A DNA stretch of 64,000 nucleotides from Bacteroidetes bacterium 47-18. GTDB taxonomy: Bacteria > Bacteroidota > Bacteroidia > Chitinophagales > Chitinophagaceae. Positions 54,312 to 62,235 of this stretch are shown here, in pieces; within the stretch, counting starts at the first letter, position 1, and every line of letters starts with the position of its first letter. The stretch spans positions 17,225 to 81,224 of the forward strand of contig MKSF01000022.1 in NCBI GenBank assembly GCA_001897155.1, read 5' to 3'. A program made the position numbers and the translations under genes. The notes under the pieces are model-generated. The model made no database searches and had not been told where the DNA came from. It was given only the letters and a program-made list of their open reading frames with translations.

Positions 54312-56312
54312 CTATTGTTCCTGCACCAAATGCTGTAAGTTCGGGTCGTTCTTGATACGCTCCATTTCGCTGACTACAATATTCAGTATATCAGATTTTA
54401 TCTGTTTGTAATTGCTTTCAATTTCCTGCTTCATTTTATCCTCGCCCTGCTCATTTACAAAAGATAAGATTTGCGGTATCTTTTGATAGGCTTTGCTTTC
54501 TGCTGCTACCTTTTCATTATCTACCACAATTTCGGCGTGAAAAATCTTTTGCTCGATACGTTCATCAAAGTTATCTGATACAGAACCGACAAACATCCCT
54601 TGCGTTAAAGTTGAGATTTTGGAAGCGGGAATAAGGCTGTCTAACTGTGTGGAGATAGAGGTAGATTTATCGTTGCGGTTAATCGTCATACTTTGGCGTT
54701 TCTGCAACACTTTACCAAAGCGTTCTGATAGGCTCTTTGCCGTTTCTCCAACCACCTGACCACTAAAAATATTGCCTACGGTATTCTGTATTACCTTGCT
54801 TTCTTTATCGCCGTAATCCCTCGTCAATTGCGAAAAATCCTGAAAGCCCAAGCAAACCGCTACCTTATTACTTCTCGCCGTTGCGATAAGATTGTCCAGT
54901 CCCCGAAAATAAATGGTGGGCAATTCGTCTATGATAACCGAACTTTTAAGCTGTCCTTTTTTGTTGATGAGCTTTACAATTCTTGAATTGTATAAGCCCA
55001 ATGCTGCGGAGTAGATATTTTGACGGTCGGGGTTATTGCCTACACATAAAATTTTCGGCTCTTTCGGATTGTTGATGTCGAGCGTGAAATCATCGCCTGT
55101 CATCACCCAATAAAGGCTCGGCGAAATCATTCTTGATAAAGGAATTTTTGCCGATGCAATTTGTCCCTGTAACTGGTCTTGTGCGCCGCCTTGCCACGCA
55201 TCCATAAAGGGCGACAAATAATTTTCCAAATCGGGGTAAGAGGTTAAAATCGTGAACACGTCCGAATACTTTTTATTCAGCAATTCAATGGCGTGTGGGA
55301 ACGTACAATACTTACCATTCTCGTAGATTTTCAGATACCAAATAATGGCAGCCAATAAGATAATTGGGCTTTCTACGAAGAAATCGCCCTGCTTCTGTAT
55401 CCAGCTTCGGTTGAGGTTTAGCATTATGGTATAAGCCGCTTCGTAAGCATCGGATATGTCGGTCATAAAATCGGGATTGAGTGGATTGCAACGATGGCTC
55501 TTGCGTGGGTCGTCAAAATTTATCACGTAAAATTTTGGCTGTACTTTGTACTTGTCCCTGTGCTTCAGTAAATGATTGTAGGCAATGGTAGAAAGGTCGT
55601 CAAACTTGAAATCGTATATGTACATACTGAAACCTTTCTCTATCTGCTGCTTGATGTAGTTATTTACAATCGCATACGATTTACCCGAACCCGGAGTGCC
55701 TAACACAATTGATGCCCTGAATGGATTGACGATGTTAATCCAGCCGTTGTTCCATTTTCCTTTGTAATAAAACTTCGTGGGAAGATTGACAGAGTATTCG
55801 TTTTCCATCAACTTGGTTTCCTGCTGAAAGCTCTCGTTCTCGTTGTTGAAAACATCGTCCATCAGGTTGTTGCGAAGCAAACGGCTCATCCAAACGCCAG
55901 CGACCATTAAGGCGATATACCCTAAACCTGTGGTTAAGATATACAGAAATGTAGCGATTAATAACGGTAGCTTTAGTAAAGGGAAATTCAGAAAGAACAG
56001 GATAATACCGATTGCTAAAGCCACATAGATTTTAGACCAGGTTATCTTCTCATCTTTAACGCCCTTTGTTCCCAAACAGCTCAAAGCCAACAAAACCAAA
56101 GCGAAGACTTTGGTATATAAGGTATGCGAAAACAGCCCTGCCGTTCGCTGAAAGTTGCCTAATATTTTATTGATTAACTCCAATGTCCAGCCACGCTCTA
56201 TAAAGAAACCGTAGCAGAACCAATAAAGGTGCATCAGCACTATGATGATGCTTACTGCCCGCATAAAAGCCATTATCTTGGCAAGTCCTCTTAAATCGTC
56301 TTCTCCCTGCAT
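54312..56312 (-). CDS. mobC: MobC/TraG-type coupling ATPase
   Basis: A 666-residue inner-membrane ATPase that brings the relaxase-DNA complex to the conjugation channel. About four membrane helices occupy residues 14-145. The Walker A motif is G-T-P-G-S-G-K-S at 205-212. The Walker B region and the TraM-recognition/TraG part (S-S-V-I-I-D-E-L-P-T-I, F-Q-D-F-S-Q-L) follow. The length and the order relative to mobB/mobA match MobC of Bacteroidota ICEs. The last 100 residues are a variable helical tail. It is separated from mobB by a plus-strand gene of unknown role, a small insertion in the mob set. Confidence 0.9.
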   Translation of the reverse strand: MQGEDDLRGLAKIMAFMRAVSIIIVLMHLYWFCYGFFIERGWTLELINKILGNFQRTAGLFSHTLYTKVFALVLLALSCLGTKGVKDEKITWSKIYVALAIGIILFFLNFPLLKLPLLIATFLYILTTGLGYIALMVAGVWMSRLLRNNLMDDVFNNENESFQQETKLMENEYSVNLPTKFYYKGKWNNGWINIVNPFRASIVLGTPGSGKSYAIVNNYIKQQIEKGFSMYIYDFKFDDLSTIAYNHLLKHRDKYKVQPKFYVINFDDPRKSHRCNPLNPDFMTDISDAYEAAYTIMLNLNRSWIQKQGDFFVESPIILLAAIIWYLKIYENGKYCTFPHAIELLNKKYSDVFTILTSYPDLENYLSPFMDAWQGGAQDQLQGQIASAKIPLSRMISPSLYWVMTGDDFTLDINNPKEPKILCVGNNPDRQNIYSAALGLYNSRIVKLINKKGQLKSSVIIDELPTIYFRGLDNLIATARSNKVAVCLGFQDFSQLTRDYGDKESKVIQNTVGNIFSGQVVGETAKSLSERFGKVLQKRQSMTINRNDKSTSISTQLDSLIPASKISTLTQGMFVGSVSDNFDERIEQKIFHAEIVVDNEKVAAESKAYQKIPQILSFVNEQGEDKMKQEIESNYKQIKSDILNIVVSEMERIKNDPNLQHLVQEQ

Positions 56313-56375
56313 TTTTGTAAAATTTTAAATGTTCGGGCGTGAATTTAGAAGCTGTGTTGTGTGGCTATAAGAATG

Positions 56376-56400
56376 TGGCAGTGAATGGCAGTGTTTGGCA
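56376..56400 (-). promoter_or_regulatory. GCCA repeat array upstream of mobC
   Basis: TGGCA occurs at 56376, 56386 and 56396, that is, GCCA units on the minus strand with exact 10-bp steps, reading toward mobC. The minus-strand order is GCCAaacactGCCA, the same core as at 59151 and 60935. It lies 64-88 bp before the mobC start. Confidence 0.65.
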
Positions 56401-56525
56401 TTAAGAGGCTATAAAGCCTTCAATACCGTTCAGGTAATCCAATGATTTTTTTTAAATTTATACTCGTGAAAACCATTTTGCTATTCTCGTCTGTTGGAAC
56501 AAGCAAGATTTAAAAGAGGAATGCT

Positions 56526-57083
56526 ATGAATTGGAATAATCCTGATGCTTATCCCGGAGAAACTGAAGAAGAATATGAAATTCGGAAAAGAGGTGAAAGC
56601 CAAGCTGCCACCGGATTAATGTCTGGGATAATAAAGTTTTTTCTTTTCGGCTTAAAAATAGCGGCTATTTTCGGCGTGTTCTTTTACGCCGGGTTTTTGC
56701 TGTCGCAAAAATTGTGGGGCAAAGAAACTGATAACTTTAAGATTTGGGCATTCTCCCTATTATTTGCCTACCTCATCTTCTGCATCGTTTATTTTTTGAA
56801 AGGAACTATTATAGGATTACGGAGAAAGAACCAGAGGCTATGGATATTACCGTGGGCTATCTGTGTTTTATTATGCTGCATTGTTCCTGCATTCATTATA
56901 AAATCAATAGTAGCTGGTATGTTCAGCGTGACAGAACGAGATAGTATATGGTGTATCGGGCTAAGCTGGGGAGCGTTTGTACTTTCCGCATTATACATCT
57001 ACGGTATTTATCAATTCAAAACACCTACTGCACCTAAGATTTTGCATTGGAGCTATGCGTTGGGGCTGAAAGTTTCTACATAA
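56526..57083 (+). CDS. Four-helix membrane protein inserted in the mob set
   Basis: A 185-residue inner-membrane protein. The N-terminal 25 residues are acidic (Y-P-G-E-T-E-E-E-Y-E), followed by four hydrophobic segments at about 35-58, 75-95, 107-125 and 140-160. I recognise no family. It is on the plus strand between mobC and mobB, which are both on the minus strand, so it is either cargo or an ICE surface/immunity-type protein (entry exclusion is one idea). Nothing in the sequence proves either. Confidence 0.6.
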   Translation: MNWNNPDAYPGETEEEYEIRKRGESQAATGLMSGIIKFFLFGLKIAAIFGVFFYAGFLLSQKLWGKETDNFKIWAFSLLFAYLIFCIVYFLKGTIIGLRRKNQRLWILPWAICVLLCCIVPAFIIKSIVAGMFSVTERDSIWCIGLSWGAFVLSALYIYGIYQFKTPTAPKILHWSYALGLKVST

Positions 57084-57101
57084 TAGGCAAAGAAAAACCT
57101 G

Positions 57102-58388
57102 TTACTGACCTCGTTTGCGCTTCCTTTTCTTTTTCATTCTATTGGCAAAATCCTGTTCCTCGTAATCCTCGCCCTGTGCTTCGGGAATGAGCAAACCGCC
57201 CAACGCTTCAACCAACCCGTCTTCATTTTTATCGGTAGTAACAAAATCAAACAAATGGTGGGGTTCTTCCGCAGGAAGATCTGCATCATTTGTCCTTGCT
57301 ATTTTCGGTATTAGCTTATCAGGCTCTTTTATCTCCGGCTTAATGTTGTTATTCCAGTAATCATTAAAGGTATTGGCAGAAAGCTCTGTTGCTAAACGTG
57401 AACCGTTCCAAACCGTTTTGGAATTGTGGTCAATAAAAGTGATACCGTAAATACGTCCTGTATCATTCCGGCGCACTACTATGTTAATGCCCTGTTCTCC
57501 TAACTGCTTTTTAAATGCCTGTTCATCGCTTGTGGTTTTCAGGGCTATGGTAACGGCAGATTTTAGGGTCTGCTTGGTAGGATTGTCTTTCAATGCCGTT
57601 TTGCATTTCGCAAAATGCAATTCCAAAGCCGGAAGCCCTGCGCTCTTGCCAAACAAGGAAGCCTTGAACGGATGCCCGGCTCTTTCGCCTTTTTCATTCA
57701 ACGGAATATATAATAAGCCCTGCTGCATTTTTCCTTGTAATTCGCCCTCTATTTTCTCGGTGGTAATATTGAACAGGGAAAGCAGGGCATTGTATTCGCC
57801 CAAAGTTTGGTATTGGTAGTAGTTCGGCAGGTGGCGAACGACCGAAGCTATTTGGCTTTTTACATCGCCCGCCCGATAATCTACCGGACGGAAAACCTTA
57901 TCAGTCTGGTTACGTTCTTTGTCCGTAGCCGGTATTAAATGATATTGTTTTTCCAGTTCCCGGCATACATTCATCGACCGCATTTTCTCAAATTTGTCCG
58001 AAATCTTTTTGCCCTGCTCGTCCACACATACCGATACGATGTGAATGTGGCTGCGGTCAATATCAGTATGCTTGAATACAATAAAAGGCTGCTCGCCGTA
58101 ACCCATTTCCCGCATATACTGCTGTGCCATTTCCCGAAATTTATCATCATTTACGATGTCTTTCGGGTCGGGATTGAGCGAAATATGCAGCGTATGTTTC
58201 TCGGTATTGCGGTTGGCTATCAGATAAGGAGCGAAAGATTGGGCTAATTGCGCAACCGTATATTGACCGCTTGCGGTTTCAATCATCTTATTGGCAAACA
58301 GAATTTGTCCGTTTTCTTTTTCAATTTTCAGGTTATTGTATGCCAATGCACCATATAAATTTCCGCTCCTACCGATTTTTGCTATCAC
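57102..58388 (-). CDS. mobB: MobB relaxase
   Basis: A 428-residue relaxase that nicks oriT and stays bound to the 5' end. The HUH-type region is residues 65-120: H-T-L-H-I-S-L-N-P and H-T-D-I-D-R-S-H-I-H-I-V, with the His pair that binds the metal. The N-terminal Y17 or Y23 (S-G-N-L-Y-G-A-L-A-Y-N) is a likely nucleophile. The C-terminal half is helical and ends in a very basic M-K-K-K-R-K-R-K-R-G-Q. It overlaps the 3' end of mobA by 4 bases, so mobA-mobB are read together. Family and position fit Bacteroidota ICE MobB. Confidence 0.9.
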   Translation of the reverse strand: MIAKIGRSGNLYGALAYNNLKIEKENGQILFANKMIETASGQYTVAQLAQSFAPYLIANRNTEKHTLHISLNPDPKDIVNDDKFREMAQQYMREMGYGEQPFIVFKHTDIDRSHIHIVSVCVDEQGKKISDKFEKMRSMNVCRELEKQYHLIPATDKERNQTDKVFRPVDYRAGDVKSQIASVVRHLPNYYQYQTLGEYNALLSLFNITTEKIEGELQGKMQQGLLYIPLNEKGERAGHPFKASLFGKSAGLPALELHFAKCKTALKDNPTKQTLKSAVTIALKTTSDEQAFKKQLGEQGINIVVRRNDTGRIYGITFIDHNSKTVWNGSRLATELSANTFNDYWNNNIKPEIKEPDKLIPKIARTNDADLPAEEPHHLFDFVTTDKNEDGLVEALGGLLIPEAQGEDYEEQDFANRMKKKRKRKRGQ

Positions 58389-58831
58389 TTTTTAGAATGG
58401 TTTTTGAGGTATTTTGCTTCAAATTCTTCGGTCAGTTCAATGATTTTTCTACATAACATCGCCATTTCAGCCGTCTGTTTTTCCAGCTTAAAGAGGTAAG
58501 CCGATGCTTTTTTCTGTGAAAAATTCTTGTAAAGCAGCTTAATAATCTGGTTGTAATTCACGCCAACGTTGCGGAACTGGCTGTGAAAAGAGGTCAGCCG
58601 CATATAAAAATCAACCGTTCCTTTGTCAATCTGAATGGTCTTTATCGTCTTGTCAAAGATGCGGGATTTGATAAAGTGTGCCTTTACATCCATATTCGAC
58701 TGGTCAAACAGGGCAAGAAACTTGGCGTTTTCCTCTTCGTTAAGAGAAAGCGAATACCTGAATATCGCTGGGTCTGTTTTAAGTGGACGACCAATGGGTT
58801 TTCTCACTTGTCTTTTGTTGTTCTCGTTCAT
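58385..58831 (-). CDS. mobA: MobA mobilisation accessory protein
   Basis: A 148-residue DNA-binding accessory protein that helps the relaxase recognise oriT. It has a basic N-terminus, a ribbon-helix-helix-like region (Y-S-L-S-L-N-E-E-E-N-A-K-F, residues 28-40), a central helix pair, and the conserved V-G-V-N-Y-N-Q-I-I-K-L-L near residue 95. It starts just beside the repeat-rich interval at 58,885-59,024, the expected oriT side, and overlaps mobB downstream. Confidence 0.85.
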   Translation of the reverse strand: MNENNKRQVRKPIGRPLKTDPAIFRYSLSLNEEENAKFLALFDQSNMDVKAHFIKSRIFDKTIKTIQIDKGTVDFYMRLTSFHSQFRNVGVNYNQIIKLLYKNFSQKKASAYLFKLEKQTAEMAMLCRKIIELTEEFEAKYLKNHSKK

Positions 58832-58884
58832 AATAAATCCATTTTTAACCTATACAAAACCCTGACTTCGGAAGGTGTTTTCCA

Positions 58885-59024
58885 GCCCCCTGCAAGGGCA
58901 AGTTGTTCTGCATCGGAAAATACTTTTGAGATGCTGAGAACACAACTTGCCGTGTTCTGTTGAACACAAAAATCCGCCCTGCGGGACGGATTGAATGTAA
59001 CAGGGAAAAACGGCTCGATGCCGT
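58885..59024. other. Candidate oriT: cluster of inverted repeats beside mobA
   Basis: The 140-base stretch just upstream of mobA carries several inverted repeats: a 10-bp pair GGCAAGTTGT (58897-58906) with ACAACTTGCC (58942-58951); GAACAC at 58938 and 58962 around GTGTTC at 58952; AATCCG (58971) with CGGATT (58987); and ACGGC (59010) with GCCGT (59020). In CTnDOT, oriT lies in this mob-tra gap. The nick site is not identified. A short frame across this stretch is not convincing as a gene. Confidence 0.5.
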
Positions 59025-59130
59025 TCCCCATTTTTTCCGATTTGTCAAAATATGCTTGCATAAATCCGTTAATAAAAATCATTCTACAAAGTAACTACCT
59101 CTTATTAAGAGTATTGCAATGCGATACCCG

Positions 59131-59164
59131 GACAAATACTGCCTTTGAACGCCAAACACTGCCA
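59131..59164 (+). promoter_or_regulatory. GCCA repeat array between mob and tra
   Basis: GACAAATACTGCC starts at 59131. GCC[A/T] cores lie at 59141, 59151 and 59161, exact 10-bp steps. It is nearly the same sequence as the array at 26097. In CTnDOT, Xis2d is known to bind the mob-tra intergenic region, so this is the best single candidate for such a site. Confidence 0.65.
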
Positions 59165-59235
59165 CAATGAAATAAGCACCTATCTATCTGCATTTCTTTG
59201 TACATAGAAACAGAGATAAGGGCGCAGATAAGTAT

Positions 59236-59443
59236 GCAGGTAACAACATAAGTACCTGATTAAAAAAGTAGCTAAGTGCAATTGTACGGAGATAGAAAAA
59301 TACCTGCCGACATACCTGAACAGATAGTTGAGCAAGTAAAAATGCAGGTACGCATATCGGCAGATATGCAGATGCAAACCTGCATATCTGCATACAATCC
59401 TAAAGAAGTATTCAGGTACATCGCTAATGGAGCGCATACCTGC
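59236..59443. repeat. Cluster of TACCTG/CAGGTA motifs and an 11-bp inverted repeat
   Basis: The hexamer TACCTG occurs seven times in either direction at 59237, 59253, 59301, 59313, 59345, 59413 and 59437; about 0.1 would be expected by chance in this length. Inside the cluster, CAGATATGCAG (59361-59371) is an exact inverted repeat of 59380-59390 around an 8-base spacer, and GCATATC/GATATGC (59352-59369) forms a smaller one. It ends 110 bp before the parA-like gene. Confidence 0.65.
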
Positions 59444-59552
59444 CTAAGTAATTACATACCTATATGCCTATGTACAGGATGATATAGGTAGAAGCCTGCG
59501 GAGATACGGACATAAGTAATTGAGTATATAAATAAGTAAAAACAGTTGTAAT

Positions 59553-60320
59553 ATGAACGAAAAACAAAAACCAGTATTTATCGCCTTTTCATCCCAAAAA
59601 GGCGGTGTAGGTAAAAGCACCTTTACTACGCTTGTTGCAAGTACAATGCACTACCGGTTAGGCTACAATGTTGCCGTATTCGATGCGGATTTTCCACAGC
59701 ACAGCCTGATGAAAATGAAAGACCGTGATTTGAAAATGATAATGGAAAACGAGGCTTTGAAAAAGCTGGCGTACAAACAATTTACCACTATCAACAAAAA
59801 AGCCTATCCAATAATACAGCACAAGGCAAACAGCGTACTGGAAGAAGCCCACGAATTTGTAAGCAGCTCTTCAGTGCCACTTGATGTGGTATTCTTTGAC
59901 CTGCCCGGAACGGTGAACACACCCGGCATCCTGAAAGCACTGGCAGGAATGCACCACATTTTTACGCCCATTACGGCAGACCGTGTGGTAATGGAAAGTA
60001 CGCTCATTTTCACACAGCTTTTGCAGGACGTGATTATGAAGAAAGGAGAAACCGATATAAAAACCATTAACCTGTTTTGGAACCAAGTGGATGGAAGGGA
60101 AAGTACCCCGCTATACGGTATATATAATCAGCTTATCGAACAGTTAGGGTTAAGCCTGATGCAAAGCCAAATCAAAAACAGCACACGCTTCCGCAAGGAA
60201 AGCGAAGTAAACAGCAAAACCATATTTCGCTCAACCCTGATGCCGCCCGATGAGCGGCTGATGAAAGCCTGCCAGTTGGACGAGTTTATGAGCGAATTTT
60301 TAAAAATCATTCAATTATAG
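59553..60320 (+). CDS. traA: ParA/Soj-family ATPase, first gene of the tra operon
   Basis: A 255-residue ATPase. The deviant Walker A motif K-G-G-V-G-K-S-T is residues 16-23. The switch I region contains V-F-D-A-D-F-P-Q-H-S-L (Walker A', about 41-51) and Walker B is V-V-F-F-D-L-P-G-T (about 109-117). This is the ParA-like protein that heads the tra operon of CTnDOT-type ICEs. No ParB partner is seen. It starts a plus-strand run with the next two genes, 4 bp and 11 bp apart. The TACCTG-rich interval upstream could hold its operator or centromere-like site. Confidence 0.85.
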   Translation: MNEKQKPVFIAFSSQKGGVGKSTFTTLVASTMHYRLGYNVAVFDADFPQHSLMKMKDRDLKMIMENEALKKLAYKQFTTINKKAYPIIQHKANSVLEEAHEFVSSSSVPLDVVFFDLPGTVNTPGILKALAGMHHIFTPITADRVVMESTLIFTQLLQDVIMKKGETDIKTINLFWNQVDGRESTPLYGIYNQLIEQLGLSLMQSQIKNSTRFRKESEVNSKTIFRSTLMPPDERLMKACQLDEFMSEFLKIIQL

Positions 60321-60324
60321 TCCT

Positions 60325-60759
60325 ATGGAGAAAGACAATAAGAAAAAAGTAACGCCCGATATTAACGAGGAGCTGATGATGAACCTGATGGTAGATGGTG
60401 TAAAAAAAGAGGGCTTACAGCTTCCGCCAGAAACCGCCGATGAACCGGAGCAGAAAGTAAGTGTGCGGGAAGAACCGACAAGGGAAAAGCCTGCGGTTAA
60501 AGAGAAGAGCAGGACCAAAAAGGCAACCGAAGCCGATTACGAAAGTATCTTTTTCAAAAAGTCGGAAACCAATGCCCGTGATGGGAAAACGGTCTATATC
60601 CGACCAGAGTTTCACGAAAAGCTGACACGTATTATACAAGTAATTGGTGAAGACAAGATTAGTATTTACGCTTATTTGGATAACCTGTTGGATTATCACT
60701 TTCAGGAATTTGGCGAACAGATTACCAAGAGCTATAACGATAAGTATAAACCCATTTAA
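60325..60759 (+). CDS. DUF3408 transfer protein (TraB/TraC-like)
   Basis: A 144-residue protein of the DUF3408 family, which follows the ParA-like gene in ICEs of this type. The N-terminal 70 residues are Glu/Lys/Pro-rich and likely disordered. The conserved domain is residues 75-144: Y-E-S-I-F-F-K, K-T-V-Y-I-R-P-E-F-H-E-K-L, I-S-I-Y-A-Y-L-D-N-L-L, a ribbon-helix-helix-like fold. DNA binding or a link to the ParA-like protein is plausible; direct function is unknown. Confidence 0.8.
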   Translation: MEKDNKKKVTPDINEELMMNLMVDGVKKEGLQLPPETADEPEQKVSVREEPTREKPAVKEKSRTKKATEADYESIFFKKSETNARDGKTVYIRPEFHEKLTRIIQVIGEDKISIYAYLDNLLDYHFQEFGEQITKSYNDKYKPI

Positions 60760-60770
60760 TAATTGGAGCT

Positions 60771-61406
60771 ATGGAGATTGTAATTGTAATATGCCTGCTG
60801 ATAGTCATTGCCTTGCTTTTGCAGGACAAGATTGTCATTAAGAAAAGGTCGGAGCAAAAGCCGACAAAGGGAAAAATCAATCCGCACCTTCCCGATATTA
60901 TGGGGCAGCCTAAACCGAAATTAAGCCATTCAGTGCCAAACACTGCCAATGAAAGCCAAATAGAGGAAGTGGAGATAAACCTTGATAATTTAGACATTGA
61001 ATATGACGAAAACGAAAACGTCAGCATTCAAATTCCGCAGGAAGAACTGGACGAAGTTTTCAGCAATATACCTGATTTGGAAGATGAGGAAGAAGACTGG
61101 AACAGGTACGGAATACCCAATGGCGATGACGGTTTTGCCCAAGGGGTTACCTTCGAAGAACTAAGCTCCGTGGGGGTATTGCTCCAAAAAGAAAAATTGG
61201 AAACAGCCCAAAAGGAAACAGCGGTAGCCATAGTTCAGAAATTACAGGGAACCGAACTATTCAGCCTATTGGAAAATTCTGTGGCGGATGCTTCCCGAAA
61301 GATAGCCGAGCTTTTGGATAGTAGCCTTTCAACTGAAACAGAACCCGGTTCTTCCACCTTGCGGAAAAATGATTTGGGGAATTTTGACATTGGGGAGTTC
61401 TTATAG
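60771..61406 (+). CDS. TraD-like conjugal transfer protein
   Basis: A 211-residue protein. One membrane helix occupies residues 1-21 (starting M-E-I-V-I-V-I-C-L-L). The centre is acidic (E-D-E-E-E-D-W, residues 106-112) and the C-terminal 50 residues are helical. It takes the third place in the tra operon, where CTnDOT-type ICEs have TraD. Its coding sequence contains a GCCA array at 60925-60958, so base use there is constrained by more than protein coding. The next expected genes (traE onward) are not seen; instead a minus-strand cargo pair begins 17 bp downstream. Confidence 0.7.
   Translation: MEIVIVICLLIVIALLLQDKIVIKKRSEQKPTKGKINPHLPDIMGQPKPKLSHSVPNTANESQIEEVEINLDNLDIEYDENENVSIQIPQEELDEVFSNIPDLEDEEEDWNRYGIPNGDDGFAQGVTFEELSSVGVLLQKEKLETAQKETAVAIVQKLQGTELFSLLENSVADASRKIAELLDSSLSTETEPGSSTLRKNDLGNFDIGEFL
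60925..60958 (+). promoter_or_regulatory. Four-unit GCCA array inside the traD-like gene
   Basis: GCCA cores are at 60925, 60935, 60945 and 60955, four in a row at 10-bp steps, including the GCCAaacactGCCA core shared with 59151 and (reversed) 56376-56400. The array falls in codons 52-63 of the traD-like gene. Confidence 0.65.
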
Positions 61407-61422
61407 ACTTCCCTTTGTCTTT

Positions 61423-62235
61423 TTAAATTCCGTTTTCCGAGAACTCTTCAAACGCAGAATAGTTTTTTATTCCTTTAGACTTGTTCACTTTTCCCATAAT
61501 TGTGCAATCAATCCGGCTTTTTAGATAGGATGCTAAATCATCAAAATGCCGAACATCAATATAATTAATTCCTGATGCTTTATATCTTTTAGATAATGAA
61601 ATAGTAAAAGCAGCCCAGTTGAATTTTTCTCCCTTTTTACTTAGTTCAATTTGTTTCCAATCGCCATATCTTTTTTTTAAATAATCAATATAGTTCTTCT
61701 TAGAAAGCTCTTTCCCCAATGCTCCGTCAGGTAATTCAATTTTTGCTTTTACAGGCTTGGATTTTTTTACAAACTTTGGAAAATACTTATGTAGCAAAGC
61801 CTCTGATTGTTCAATATGCTTTGTAACGGTGTCCCATCCCCAATAATATAAATGAAATGGAAGTTCCTTTTCTTTTCTGATTTGATTGAGGTATTCCTGT
61901 ATTTGCACATCGTCACGGAAGGTAGAAACAAAAACAAATTTGTCGAAATCAATAGCTAAGTCCCTCGATTTTTCTAAATCGGTGTTTATATCCTGAATTA
62001 GATTTTTCCTGATAGTTTCATCCTTTCTTCCAATGCTCTTCAATTTGCATTGAATAACCGTTTTGGTTTTAGTAGAAAAGACATCAATTCCTTTCTGATT
62101 TTGTCCTTTTACACCAAACGTCTGAAAGTCTGTATTCTCATATGACGAAGTATTCTCTACAAAATTGAATAAATCACAAGTAAGTTCCTCAAATAACCTT
62201 TCATCTTTTAAAGGAGGTAGTTGATAGTTCGCCAT
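61423..62235 (-). CDS. PD-(D/E)XK nuclease-like effector, ABC-3C-type module
   Basis: A 270-residue protein. The N-terminal 110 residues look like a restriction-endonuclease-like fold: E16/E17 in R-L-F-E-E-L, D51 in K-G-I-D-V-F, and Q62-x-K64 in V-I-Q-C-K-L-K, the E...D...QxK pattern of Mrr-like nucleases. Residues 115-160 form a second alpha/beta part, and 170-270 a C-terminal domain (N-Y-I-D-Y-L-K-K-R-Y-G-D-W) with no name I know. The ATG directly abuts the stop of the DUF2326 ATPase gene, so the two are translated together. ATPase plus nuclease matches the ABC-three-component defence systems, where the nuclease is the effector. The middle component is not visible here. Confidence 0.7.
   Translation of the reverse strand: MANYQLPPLKDERLFEELTCDLFNFVENTSSYENTDFQTFGVKGQNQKGIDVFSTKTKTVIQCKLKSIGRKDETIRKNLIQDINTDLEKSRDLAIDFDKFVFVSTFRDDVQIQEYLNQIRKEKELPFHLYYWGWDTVTKHIEQSEALLHKYFPKFVKKSKPVKAKIELPDGALGKELSKKNYIDYLKKRYGDWKQIELSKKGEKFNWAAFTISLSKRYKASGINYIDVRHFDDLASYLKSRIDCTIMGKVNKSKGIKNYSAFEEFSENGI

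Noticed and set aside
58828..59082. 84-codon minus-strand frame beside mobA
   Set aside because: It spans the inverted-repeat cluster and reads as a translated oriT-like region rather than a gene.
59180..59482. Overlapping frames on both strands in the mob-tra gap
   Set aside because: They arise from the repeated TACCTG/GCATAT sequence; the peptides are Tyr/Leu/Arg-rich repeats with no protein character.
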